Source: a bacterium
GTDB taxonomy: Bacteria > SM23-81 > DAOVCL01
DNA length: 64,000 nt
Direction of reading: 5' to 3'
NCBI GenBank assembly: GCA_029932675.1
Contig: JAOZPP010000007.1
Span: 1-64,000, forward strand
Position numbers and translations under genes: made by a program. The notes under the pieces are model-generated. The model was not told the DNA's origin, did no database searches, and saw nothing but the letters and a program-made list of their open reading frames with translations. Positions 1 through 7,721 of this stretch are shown piece by piece (the first letter of the stretch is position 1; each line of letters begins with the position of its first letter).

Positions 1-1181
1 AACCCGTTTCCAGTCAACTGCACCATCCAGTTCTGTCCTCCATCACAACTATGAATGATCCCTGGGGGATTAGATCCGTGTGTACAGTGACCCACTATCC
101 AACCATTTTCTTGATCTAAAAAAGAGACATCATGAAGCCGAAGCAAACCATTCAATCCTCCATTCTGGGTATCCCATTTCTTCCCTCCATTATCAGTGTG
201 TGTTATTCTCCCATTATCTCCCACTGCCCATCCATTGTTGCTATCTGGGAAACAGATACCAACAAGGTAGGTGTCGTAGTCTTCATCTACAAGGATCTGT
301 TGATTCCAGGTTGTCCCGCTGTTTGAGGTGTGGAAAATAATCCCCGAATAATACCAATCCCAGATGTATCCCGCCATCCAACCATTCTGCACATCGGTGA
401 AGGTTAAATCATCAATCAAGAGCCCAAATTCGTTCTGAACCTCCCAGTTTTCTCCTCCATTTGAGGTATGGAAAACCATTGTCCCCATACCCCCATCTAC
501 CCATCCCCCTAATGCCCAGCCATTGAGAGAATCAACAAAGGTAACTACACTGAGGAAACTTGCAATGGGATAAAATGCATCTGAGGCATCCTCCCAGCTT
601 TGTCCCCCGTCCATAGTGTGATAGGCAATTCCATATGTCCAGTTATCTCCTCCCCAATCATCATACCCCACAGCCCACCCATTAAGAGAGTCGGCAAAGG
701 CGATGTCATTGAGATGCCTATAGCTCTCTCCGCTCATCTGAGTAGTCCAGGAGCTCCCTCCATCAGTGGTGTGAAGGATCAGCTCATAGTCCCCCACCAC
801 CCAACCATTGGAAGTATCCTTAAAGGTTACTCCATTGAGCCAATGGCTGGTCCCACTCTTCTGTTTTTCCCACCTTTCTCCTCCGTTTCTAGTGTGGAGG
901 ATGGTTCCACCTTCTCCTACTACCCACCCCTTCAGTGAATCAACAAAACAAATCCCAGTGAACCAAGACCAGGCTCCACTTGATTGGAGACTCCAGTTTT
1001 TACCCCCATCCTCAGTATGGATGATGGTCCCGTTTTGTCCTATTGCCCATCCCCTCAGAGTATCAACAAAATCAACCTTCTGAAGGCAATTCCCCTGGCT
1101 CTGGCAGATCCATCCTCCACCCAGAACCCTGCTCCCCAGCAAAAGAAACAAAACCGCCATCCACAAAAATACCTTTCTCAT
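1..1181 (-). CDS. Exported Ycf48-like (BNR-type) beta-propeller protein, C-terminus outside window
   Basis: Reading the minus strand from an ATG at 1181 gives 393 codons open to the window edge, so the C-terminus is missing. The first ~21 residues are a signal peptide (basic MRKV, then a long Leu/Val/Phe core). After that come about seven repeats of 45-60 residues, each with a core like D-S-L-N-G-W-A-V-G and then H-T-x-(D/N)-G-G-x-x-W. This is the pattern of Ycf48/photosystem-II stability-factor-like and BNR propellers, which also occur in exported proteins of many non-photosynthetic bacteria. No catalytic residues are recognisable; substrate binding or cell-surface display is only a guess. 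It lies downstream of a small ORF and a palindrome array. The SD is weak (GGGGTCGAAAG before ATG). Confidence 0.85.
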   Translation of the reverse strand, partial: MRKVFLWMAVLFLLLGSRVLGGGWICQSQGNCLQKVDFVDTLRGWAIGQNGTIIHTEDGGKNWSLQSSGAWSWFTGICFVDSLKGWVVGEGGTILHTRNGGERWEKQKSGTSHWLNGVTFKDTSNGWVVGDYELILHTTDGGSSWTTQMSGESYRHLNDIAFADSLNGWAVGYDDWGGDNWTYGIAYHTMDGGQSWEDASDAFYPIASFLSVVTFVDSLNGWALGGWVDGGMGTMVFHTSNGGENWEVQNEFGLLIDDLTFTDVQNGWMAGYIWDWYYSGIIFHTSNSGTTWNQQILVDEDYDTYLVGICFPDSNNGWAVGDNGRITHTDNGGKKWDTQNGGLNGLLRLHDVSFLDQENGWIVGHCTHGSNPPGIIHSCDGGQNWMVQLTGNG

Positions 1182-1222
1182 CTTTCGACCCCCCGGTATA
1201 GAGTTCTTTGAGTCAACTCAGT

Positions 1223-1405
1223 TCATTGGGTGCGTTGAGTCATCTCGCATTTTGGAGTTACGAGTAACGATCTACAATCCACGAACAACGCGCCCTCTCT
1301 ATCGGGAATCCTCTGCCATACCCCCCTCTTTTTCTTTGGTGGTTTCTCCAGTTTAAGCTCCAGCCTTAATTCTGGCTTTGGTTCTTTATCATCGTCAGAT
1401 TCCAT
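1223..1405 (-). CDS. Possible 60-aa charged small protein
   Basis: An ATG at 1405 is preceded by GGAGGAGGAG at good spacing; a GTG three codons upstream sits inside that SD. The first 30 residues are strongly charged (DDDKEPKPE, KPPKKKRG). The last 30 are encoded by repeat-like DNA of the kind 'gttcgtggattgtagatcg', so the C-terminus may be accidental. It ends 41 nt before the Ycf48-like gene on the same strand and could be co-transcribed. No homologue is recognised. It may be a real small gene, a truncated gene, or a leader ORF. Confidence 0.35.
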   Translation of the reverse strand: MESDDDKEPKPELRLELKLEKPPKKKRGVWQRIPDREGALFVDCRSLLVTPKCEMTQRTQ

Positions 1406-1432
1406 AAGGCTCACTCCTCCTCCTTCACTGAG

Positions 1433-1456
1433 CCGTCAGATCCCCGAATCTGACGG
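1433..1456. repeat. Palindrome A (left copy)
   Basis: Nine-base arms CCGTCAGAT and ATCTGACGG surround a 6-base loop. The same element, with a CGGGG centre, is found at 60941-60964. Confidence 0.8.
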
Positions 1457-1465
1457 TCTGGTTCT

Positions 1466-1512
1466 GGTGTGGTAACTCCTGTTGAGACAGGCTGTGATAG
1501 GAGTCACAGCAC
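1466..1512. repeat. Palindrome B (left copy)
   Basis: Long imperfect inverted repeat: GTGTGGTAACTCCTGT on one side, ATAGGAGTCACAGCAC on the other. It matches the element at 60882-60933 (ACTCCTGTCACAGCCT with ACAGGAGTTGCCACAC), read on the opposite strand. Confidence 0.7.
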
Positions 1513-1522
1513 TTCAAAGGCA

Positions 1523-1548
1523 GGTGGCAGAACCGGGGTTCTGCCACC
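1523..1548. repeat. Palindrome C (left copy 1)
   Basis: Perfect 12-base arms GGTGGCAGAACC and GGTTCTGCCACC around a 2-base centre. Other copies lie at 1619-1645 and 60846-60871. Confidence 0.85.
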
Positions 1549-1618
1549 TCGATGTAATTTGTGTTCCTCATCGGAGGTGGCAGGCAGGGCAAAGCCTACG
1601 GGCATCTCCGCTATGTTT

Positions 1619-1645
1619 GGTGGCAGAATCAAGGGTTCTGCCACC
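1619..1645. repeat. Palindrome C (left copy 2)
   Basis: Arms GGTGGCAGAA and TTCTGCCACC around a 7-base centre; the same family as 1523-1548 and 60846-60871. Confidence 0.8.
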
Positions 1646-1773
1646 TCATTGTTCCCTAATGCTGTCTCCAACTACCAAAGAAGACGGCACCGGCTTCCCC
1701 TGCCCGCCCAAGCCACGGACAAGCGGAGACATTTAGACATAAGGCAAAAACCATGCCAGAATAGGCTAAAAAA

Positions 1774-1800
1774 TAAAAAAACCACTTAATTTCTTAAGTG
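1774..1800 (-). terminator. Rho-independent terminator of the regulator operon
   Basis: On the minus strand an 8-bp perfect stem (CCACTTAA / TTAAGTGG, 4-nt loop) is followed directly by TTTTTTT and a further T-rich tract. It lies about 185 nt past the stop codon of the TPR regulator. The 1801-1984 stretch between them shows nothing else recognisable. Confidence 0.85.
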
Positions 1801-1984
1801 GCTTTATCGCAATAAGTTATTGGCGGAAAAATCCCTTTTCTCACCTTTGGCAAGAACCAGTGAAACCCCCTATCCACCTATTAGGTAATTTTCTGTTACA
1901 TCATTTCTCCATCAGTCGACTGTAACTCTATAATCCACAGAGAGATGAACAAAATGTAAAAATTTAAGGTCTAAGTAGCATTTT

Positions 1985-4909
1985 TTAACGCGCTGATCTC
2001 CTTCCCTCAATATGATACTTTTCCATTTTCCTGTTCAAGGTCGGCCTTGAAATCCCTAAAACAGAACAGGCTTCTACCTTCTTCCAACCTGTCTGCTCCA
2101 ATACCCGCAGTATATGCACCCTTTCAGCCTCTTCCAATGAAATCCCATCAAGAGCTTGAAGACTTCCTTCTTCCAAATGTCCCTTTAGCCTCATCCCTTC
2201 TGACAGGTGCTCGGGGGTGATCTGGTCCCCTTCCTCGGCCATAAGCACCGCCCTTTCCATCTCATTCTTCAACTCCCGCACATTACCCGGCCAATGGTAG
2301 CCCTCTAAAAGCCTTAGAGCCTCCTCACTTATCCCCCGCAGGCTCTTCTTGAACTGATAGGAGTAAATACCCAGGAAATGGTGGGCCAAAAGTCTGATGT
2401 CATCCCTCCTCTCCCGCAGAGGAGGAAGATCCAATACTATCTGCTTGAGCCTGTAGTAGAGATCCTCCCTAAATCTCCCCTTCCTTATCTCCTCTGCCAA
2501 GTCCTTGTTGGTAGCCGCTATCACCCGCACGTCTATACTCCTCTCCTCGTTGCCTCCCACCCGGCGAACTTTCCCCTCCTCCAGCACCCGCAAAAGCTTG
2601 GCCTGATGGCCGAGGCTCAGATTCCCCACCTCGTCCAGGAAAAGTGTCCCCCCATTAGCCTCCTCAATTAACCCCTTCCGCGGCACAGCTCCGGTAAATG
2701 CTCCTCGCTCACAGCCAAAGACCTCGGCCTCAAACAGATCATTGGGTATGGCCCCACAATTTATGGGGATAAGTTTGTTAGTGTTCCTTTGACTGGCAAA
2801 ATGAATCTTCCGCGCTACCAACTCCTTCCCTGTCCCCGATTCGCCCTGAATGAGCACAGTAGCTTTAGAGTCCTTGACCTTATCTGCTTCCTTTAGCACC
2901 TTTAACATCTTCTCATTCTGGGTGATTATCTCCTCAGGCACTACCCCCTGCACTGCCAGCCTCTGCCTTAAGCTCAGATTTGCCTTCTCCAACTCCCTTT
3001 GCCTCTGCGCCACAATCGCCTTAGCTACCCTCTCGGAGAGAAGATAGAATAAATCCAACTCCTTCTCCAAAAAAGGCTCCTTGCCCCTCTGCCGATCCAC
3101 ATAGAGGTAACCATCTATCCTCTCCCTACTCCCATAGGGGATCAACATTAGGCTACCAGCCCCCACAGCGGAGAACCGCTCATCCAGGGAGCTATCATAG
3201 AGGATAGAGGGCCGGCCTACCTCAAAGCCATCCCTGTCTGCACAGACAGGCCCATCCGCTAACAGGGAGAGAAGTCCATTTACCTCCCCCTCACCGAGGT
3301 TATGGCTTGCCCCCACTTCCATCCCCTTGCTCCCATCCCCGGTGTAGGCCACAAACCCCCTGTCGGCTCCCAAAACCTCAATCACTTGGCCAAAAACCTC
3401 CCCCAAATCCCCTGAGGACAACCCCTGCAAAAACTCATACTTCCTGGAGGGAAACCTCTCCAGCCTTTGGTTAAGTTCAAGTTTTAAGGCTCGCACCTCC
3501 TTGAGCTTTTCAGCCTCTCCCTTAGCCCGCAGGAGCTTCTCCGCTCCCTCCAAGGTTTCAATCGCCTTCTTGAAGGAAGGCTCTGCCCTGGCAATCTGGA
3601 GCAGCGCCAGGGCCTGATAGAACTCCGCCCCTTGGATTTGGGCAAAGAGCCTCTGGGCTTCCCGCAAGAGGTCAAGTTCACCCCTTAGCTCCCCCTGGGC
3701 TAAAAGGGTATGGGCTAACTCAAACCTGTCCTCCAGGGAACGGAGGACACATACTGACTTCTCAAAGTTGGCCTCTGCAGCCTTAGAATCGCCTTTGGCC
3801 TGAGCGAGCCGGCCCATCGTGCGGTAACAGCATCCCTCTTCAAACCTGTCTCCCAAGGACTGGGAAACCCTCAGAGCCTCCTGGATACATCTTGAAGCCT
3901 CATCAAGGTCCTTCCCCTCAGCTATGAGCAAGTCTGCCCTCCTCCTCTGCACCTGATTGATGATGTCCTTTTGCCCCAGCTTTCTCCCTATATCCAATGT
4001 CCTCTGGTAATAGTCCCTGGCAAGGTCGAGATCTCCGTTTTCCTTAGCCACATCTCCCAGGGACTCAAGGGACATCGCTTCTTCCCTTCTGTAGCCGTGC
4101 TCTTGAGCCAGGGTTAAGGCTCTTTTCAGTAAATCCTCAGCCGGTTGTCTTTGGAGAGCCTTCAGACGTCCAAGGGATATATATCCATGAGCCAAAGGAA
4201 TTGGATCGCCCATTCTTTTCTTAATCTCAAGACTGCGATTTAAGTAGTCCTCTGCCTTTACCCACTTTCCAGTTTTCCTATACACTGTACCTATGTTGTT
4301 CAATATAGCACCCTCTTCTCGCTTCCTCCTGACTCTCTTAGAGATAGCCAGCCCTTTTTCCAGATTCTCAAGGGCCATCCCCCAATCTCCCGTTGCCATT
4401 CCCCAAAATGCCAAATCGTTGTATGAGTTTAATGTCTCCCCCTCATCATCTGCTCGACGGAATGTGGAAAGGCTGTCCTGAAGATAATCCTTTGCCTGCC
4501 CATAATCGCCTAACTGAGCGAACGCCCGACCGAGAAACCGCTGGGAGAGTCCTACTAGCCTACTGTGCTCAGTCCTCTTGTAGGACTCATAGACCTTCAA
4601 ACTGAGATCCCTGGCCTCTTCACTTTTTCCCATCTCCAACAGCACATTTGCCACAAGGAGCCGGGCTTTGGCCAATTCTATCTCATCTCCCAACTGAGCG
4701 AAACTGTCCTCTGCTTCCCTTGCCTCCTTGAGGGCTAAATCAAGTTCTCCACTCCGCAGATAACAGAAGGCTAAATCCTTCTTAATTTTTGCCTTCTCTT
4801 TGGACCTTGCCTTCTTCAGAGCCCTTTGGTAAAGCCCTATCGCCTGGGAGAACTTCCCACGGCCCTGATAATCCCTGGCCGATTTAATTAGCTCTGCAAG
4901 TTTTTCCAT
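1985..4909 (-). CDS. TPR-GAF-AAA+-Fis sigma-54-type transcriptional activator (module 1)
   Basis: A cytoplasmic transcription activator of the bacterial enhancer-binding type, 974 aa. Residues ~1-470 are tandem TPR helices (many A-x-x-x-Y/F-x-x-A-L units), ~485-640 a GAF-like sensor, ~665-900 an AAA+ ATPase, ~925-970 a Fis-type helix-turn-helix. In the ATPase one sees Walker A GESGTGKE, the sigma-54 contact loop GAFTGA, Walker B GGTLFLDEV, R-finger region FREDLYYRL, and GNVREL. All catalytic motifs look intact. It starts at an ATG with SD GAGAGGGAG and lies 24 nt after a small exported-protein gene in the same operon. A paralogous pair lies at 61.0-64 kb. The TPR half is where a peptide or protein partner would be expected to bind (inference). 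Targets are unknown. Confidence 0.93.
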   Translation of the reverse strand: MEKLAELIKSARDYQGRGKFSQAIGLYQRALKKARSKEKAKIKKDLAFCYLRSGELDLALKEAREAEDSFAQLGDEIELAKARLLVANVLLEMGKSEEARDLSLKVYESYKRTEHSRLVGLSQRFLGRAFAQLGDYGQAKDYLQDSLSTFRRADDEGETLNSYNDLAFWGMATGDWGMALENLEKGLAISKRVRRKREEGAILNNIGTVYRKTGKWVKAEDYLNRSLEIKKRMGDPIPLAHGYISLGRLKALQRQPAEDLLKRALTLAQEHGYRREEAMSLESLGDVAKENGDLDLARDYYQRTLDIGRKLGQKDIINQVQRRRADLLIAEGKDLDEASRCIQEALRVSQSLGDRFEEGCCYRTMGRLAQAKGDSKAAEANFEKSVCVLRSLEDRFELAHTLLAQGELRGELDLLREAQRLFAQIQGAEFYQALALLQIARAEPSFKKAIETLEGAEKLLRAKGEAEKLKEVRALKLELNQRLERFPSRKYEFLQGLSSGDLGEVFGQVIEVLGADRGFVAYTGDGSKGMEVGASHNLGEGEVNGLLSLLADGPVCADRDGFEVGRPSILYDSSLDERFSAVGAGSLMLIPYGSRERIDGYLYVDRQRGKEPFLEKELDLFYLLSERVAKAIVAQRQRELEKANLSLRQRLAVQGVVPEEIITQNEKMLKVLKEADKVKDSKATVLIQGESGTGKELVARKIHFASQRNTNKLIPINCGAIPNDLFEAEVFGCERGAFTGAVPRKGLIEEANGGTLFLDEVGNLSLGHQAKLLRVLEEGKVRRVGGNEERSIDVRVIAATNKDLAEEIRKGRFREDLYYRLKQIVLDLPPLRERRDDIRLLAHHFLGIYSYQFKKSLRGISEEALRLLEGYHWPGNVRELKNEMERAVLMAEEGDQITPEHLSEGMRLKGHLEEGSLQALDGISLEEAERVHILRVLEQTGWKKVEACSVLGISRPTLNRKMEKYHIEGRRSAR

Positions 4910-4933
4910 CTATCTCCCTCTCAATGGAAAAAG

Positions 4934-5302
4934 CTATTTCCTGAAAACCATCTGCCAGAATAAGAGGAACCTCATCCACCAGTTGGAAGGATGACTTCTG
5001 GGCTTGGTGATTTCTCTATGCTCTCCCTGATAGCTTCCTATCTGAGTCGAACTGTTGGAGGAATACTGAGTCATAGAATGGTTGGCAGGATCAGATACTC
5101 CCTGGTTATCTCCACCCGATGGCCCTGAGTCTCCTCCCGAACCACCCTTGCCCGGATGAGATAACCAATCCCACGGCTCGGCGGCCATAAGCATACATCT
5201 CTCTGGCCCTGTGTTTGCGGATGCCCTCTTCACCGGCAAGAAGCTAAAAGCAGATAAAAGAAAGGCTATGCTCAATAAGATAATCCCAAGCTTTTTCATC
5301 AT
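4934..5302 (-). CDS. Small exported protein paired with TPR regulator (module 1)
   Basis: 122 aa. A Sec signal peptide (MMKKLG, hydrophobic core to about residue 23) ends in a likely signal-peptidase site after A-S-A. The mature N-terminus carries NTGPERCMLMAAEPWDW, then a Gly/Ser/Asp/Asn/Gln-rich linker, then a basic aromatic end (WWMRFLLFWQMVFRK). The paralogue at 61027-61350 shares the signal peptide ending, the pattern NTG-x-ER-x2/3-ML-x-AA-x-PW and the aromatic tail, while the linker is unrelated. Such conservation at both ends of a low-complexity middle suggests a processed or exported factor. I recognise no family. It could be a signal-peptide precursor sensed by the adjacent regulator or its regulatory target. 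SD GAGGTG; ATG at 5299 is the alternative start. Confidence 0.75.
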   Translation of the reverse strand: MMKKLGIILLSIAFLLSAFSFLPVKRASANTGPERCMLMAAEPWDWLSHPGKGGSGGDSGPSGGDNQGVSDPANHSMTQYSSNSSTQIGSYQGEHREITKPRSHPSNWWMRFLLFWQMVFRK

Positions 5303-5347
5303 CTATCACCTCACAGAAGAAAATCCCCCGTGGGAATCTTATTGTAA

Positions 5348-5376
5348 AAAATAACAAATTCCTTGCAGAAAGTCAA
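5348..5376 (-). promoter_or_regulatory. Sigma-70-type promoter for small protein/regulator operon (module 1)
   Basis: On the minus strand: TTGACT, 17-nt spacer, TATTTT, with an A-tract (AAAAAATCC) just before the -35. The expected transcript start is near 5340, giving a ~38-nt leader. It diverges from the tRNA-Sec promoter. Confidence 0.7.
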
Positions 5377-5423
5377 GGATTTTTTGAGCTGGGCTTTTTG
5401 CTCTTCATTTGTAACCTTTTGAC

Positions 5424-5451
5424 TTGACAACCCCCAGCGAAGCTATATATT
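5424..5451 (+). promoter_or_regulatory. Promoter of tRNA-Sec/selB
   Basis: TTGACA (5424-5429), 16-nt spacer, TATATT (5446-5451). The -10 ends ten bases before the tRNA 5' end at 5462, fitting transcription starting at or just before the tRNA. Confidence 0.75.
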
Positions 5452-5461
5452 TTAGCTCTGC

Positions 5462-5556
5462 GGAGGTGGATGGGGGCTGGTGTCCCTGCTGGACTTCAAA
5501 TCCAGATCCCCCGAGAGGATCGGGGGGGTAGGTTCGATTCCTACACACCTCCGCCA
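5462..5556 (+). tRNA. selC: tRNA-Sec (anticodon UCA)
   Basis: A 95-nt tRNA with encoded CCA. The anticodon arm CTGGA-CTTCAAA-TCCAG gives anticodon TCA, which reads UGA. The acceptor GGAGGTG pairs with CACCTCC. The variable arm is long, with an ~8-bp stem (TCCCCCGA / TCGGGGGG), and the T arm is TAGG-TTCGATT-CCTA. The long extra arm and UCA anticodon are diagnostic for selenocysteine tRNA. It sits 43 nt upstream of selB and about 2 kb from a UGA-containing hdrA. Confidence 0.96.
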
Positions 5557-5599
5557 TTTCATCCTTAAAGGTGATAACCCTCGGCAAGGAATAAGGCAT

Positions 5600-7438
5600 A
5601 TGGGAGTGATAATCGGGACAGCCGGCCATGTCGATCATGGGAAGACAGAGCTGATCAAGGCTTTGACCCACATCGATACTGATAGACTAAAGGAAGAGAA
5701 GGAAAGAGAAATATCAATCGAATTAGGGTTTGCATGGATTGACCTTCCAAAATCTGGCAGGGTGGGAATAATAGATGTGCCCGGGCATGTGAGGTTCTTA
5801 AAGAACATGCTTGCCGGAACGGGGGGGGTAGATGTGACATTGCTCGTTGTAGCCGCTGATGAGGGGATAATGCCGCAGACAAGGGAACACTTTGAGATCA
5901 TGAGACTGTTAGGGGTGGGGAATATGGTGGTAGCAGTAACCAAGAAAGATCTCGTGGATGAGGAGACCATTGAGCTGGTGAAAGGGGAAATAGGAGAATT
6001 CCTCGCTGGAACCCCCTTCGCTGGTTGCCCTGTGATCATTACCTCTTCCCAGGCCGGCGATGGATTGGATGAACTTAAGGAAGAATTGGACAAGGTCTGT
6101 GCAAAGTTGCCCCCAAAACCCCAGATCGATATATCTAGGCTCTTTGTGGACAGGGCATTCGAAATGAAGGGTTTTGGCACAGTGGTCACCGGAACTCTGG
6201 TATCGGGGAAGATCAGTCAAGACGATCAACTATTCATCTACCCAAGAGGGATAAGGACAAGGGTCAGGGGGGTTCAGGTTCATTATGAGCGGAGGAGGGA
6301 GGCCTGGGCTGGCGAACGGGTAGCGCTTAACCTCGCAGGAGTGAAGAGAGACCAGGTGAGACGGGGCTGCGTAATTTCAGGGGTAGAATACCTTAAACCC
6401 ACAAAGAGGGTCACCATAAGCCTAGAGATCCTCCCTTCAGTAAAGGTCCTTAAGGATTGGACAAGGGTGAGGCTCTACAGCGGGAGCGCGGAGCTTTTCG
6501 GCCGTATCTCCCTGTTAGGGTCAAATGAAAGAAGAGGCGGAGAGAGAACCTTTGCCCAGATCTTTCTGGAACAACCCCATACCTTCCTGGTCGGAGACAG
6601 ATTCGTGCTCAGAAACTATTCTCCCCTCTGGCTCATTGGTGGTGGAAAGATACTGGGCACATCATCTCAGAGGCTCAAGAAAACGGATAGATCCATTCTC
6701 CCCCAGCTTGAGGCCATAGAGATTGGGGGAGCAGAGGCGGCGGTGCTCCTGGAGTTGGAGGACAGTCCCCAAAGGGAAGAGCAACTGCTGAGCAAAATCG
6801 GGCTCTCTTCGATGAGGCTGAGGAAGATCATCAACAAACTTGAAACAGAGGGGAAGGTAATTACTTTAAACCACTACCTTATTGCCAAAAAGGCCTTTAC
6901 AAATCTAAAGAAGAACATCCTTTCCCTACTCCATAAATACTATGAAAAACATCCTTTGAGGCTCTATATGAAACGGAGAGAACTTGCGCAGAGGCTCTCC
7001 CTGTCTAAGGAGGTCCTCAACGACCTCCTCCCCTTTATTGAGGAGCTCCGCTGCGAGGAGGAAAGGGTCTCCCTCAAAGGGTATAAACCTCAGTGGAAGG
7101 ATGAGGAACTGACCAAGCGGAAGGCCATCGAAGAGGAGTTCTTGAGCTCAGGTTTCCAACCGCCAAAACCGGAAGTCAACGAAATTTTCAAAACCCTCCT
7201 TGAGGATGGGACTATTGTAAAGATAGGGGAGGACATATTCCTTCACAGGGAGATGCTGCGGAGGGGAAAGGAGAAGGTAGTGGCACTCATCAGAGATAGG
7301 GGTGAGGCAACGATCAGCGAGATAAAGGACGTCCTCTGCACATCCCGAAAATATACGCTCCCCTTTGTGCAATACTTAGATAGTCTGGGGGTTACCAAAA
7401 GGATCGGCGATAAGAGGGTGCTGGCCAGGGAGGAATAG
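5600..7438 (+). CDS. selB: Selenocysteine-specific translation elongation factor SelB
   Basis: 612 aa. A GTPase that brings Sec-tRNA-Sec to UGA codons marked by a SECIS hairpin. G1 is GTAGHVDHGKT at the N-terminus, G3 DVPGH, G4 TKKD, followed by EF-Tu-like beta-barrel domains (DRAFEMKGFGTVVTGTL) and, from about residue 390, the winged-helix repeats that bind SECIS RNA. Length is normal for bacterial SelB. The ATG at 5600 is chosen because it opens directly onto MGVIIGTAGHVDHGKT; an upstream in-frame ATG at 5480 lies inside the tRNA. It is probably co-transcribed with tRNA-Sec. selA and selD are not in the window. Confidence 0.97.
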   Translation: MGVIIGTAGHVDHGKTELIKALTHIDTDRLKEEKEREISIELGFAWIDLPKSGRVGIIDVPGHVRFLKNMLAGTGGVDVTLLVVAADEGIMPQTREHFEIMRLLGVGNMVVAVTKKDLVDEETIELVKGEIGEFLAGTPFAGCPVIITSSQAGDGLDELKEELDKVCAKLPPKPQIDISRLFVDRAFEMKGFGTVVTGTLVSGKISQDDQLFIYPRGIRTRVRGVQVHYERRREAWAGERVALNLAGVKRDQVRRGCVISGVEYLKPTKRVTISLEILPSVKVLKDWTRVRLYSGSAELFGRISLLGSNERRGGERTFAQIFLEQPHTFLVGDRFVLRNYSPLWLIGGGKILGTSSQRLKKTDRSILPQLEAIEIGGAEAAVLLELEDSPQREEQLLSKIGLSSMRLRKIINKLETEGKVITLNHYLIAKKAFTNLKKNILSLLHKYYEKHPLRLYMKRRELAQRLSLSKEVLNDLLPFIEELRCEEERVSLKGYKPQWKDEELTKRKAIEEEFLSSGFQPPKPEVNEIFKTLLEDGTIVKIGEDIFLHREMLRRGKEKVVALIRDRGEATISEIKDVLCTSRKYTLPFVQYLDSLGVTKRIGDKRVLAREE

Positions 7439-7443
7439 GCCTC

Positions 7444-7481
7444 TGGTAAACCATCGCTGATCAGGTCAGTTTACCATTTTT
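7444..7481 (+). terminator. Rho-independent terminator after selB
   Basis: TGGTAAAC (7444-7451) pairs perfectly with GTTTACCA (7469-7476), followed by TTTTT. It starts six bases after the selB stop codon. The 17-nt loop is longer than usual. Confidence 0.7.
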
Positions 7482-7519
7482 CCAAAGTTTAATATTGGCC
7501 TCTAAGTCTTCCCGAGACT

Positions 7520-7663
7520 TCAGTCCCCCTTCCCCTTGGGCAGGGGGCGAACGCTATTTGAGCCACATTTAGGGCATTCCCTCTCTTCAGGAACCTTCCT
7601 ATCGTAGGTCCCCTTATAGGTATAGCCACACCGCAGACATTTGAAGGTTACCTCTTCAGCCAT
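7520..7663 (-). CDS. 47-aa zinc-ribbon / rubredoxin-like protein
   Basis: A short ORF with ATG at 7663 and TGA at 7520-7522. Residues ~8-35 hold two metal-binding knuckles, CLRCGY and CPKCGS, separated by ~20 residues; the C-terminus is basic. This is a four-Cys zinc-ribbon or short rubredoxin-like site. It lies 58 nt downstream of the selenocysteine HdrA gene on the same strand and probably ends that operon. The function is unknown; a metal-binding accessory protein is plausible but unproven. Confidence 0.65.
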   Translation of the reverse strand: MAEEVTFKCLRCGYTYKGTYDRKVPEERECPKCGSNSVRPLPKGKGD

Positions 7664-7721
7664 ACTTCCATTTCTCCATTCATCTGGGAGAAAAGTGGGT
7701 TGAGGACAGACTGCGGAGGCC

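Larger units (their letters stand above)
1406..1773. other. Gene-free stretch holding a palindrome array
   Basis: I find no credible gene here. The stretch is dominated by four strong palindromes (listed separately) that recur, in the same order relative to the downstream gene, at 60846-60964. Open frames on the plus strand over this stretch (from 1469 and 1482) have no ribosome site and simply read through the palindromes. Confidence 0.7.

Noticed and set aside
600-1211. Plus-strand ORFs rich in Pro/Ser across 80-1211
   Set aside because: They are mirror frames of the minus-strand Ycf48-like gene, which has a signal peptide and clear repeats.
1433-1645. CRISPR array
   Set aside because: The repeated units are palindromes of three types with irregular spacing and no equal-length spacers; no cas genes are present.
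5480-5599. Longer N-terminus of SelB from ATG 5480
   Set aside because: This extension lies inside tRNA-Sec and shifts the start 40 codons before the GTPase motif.
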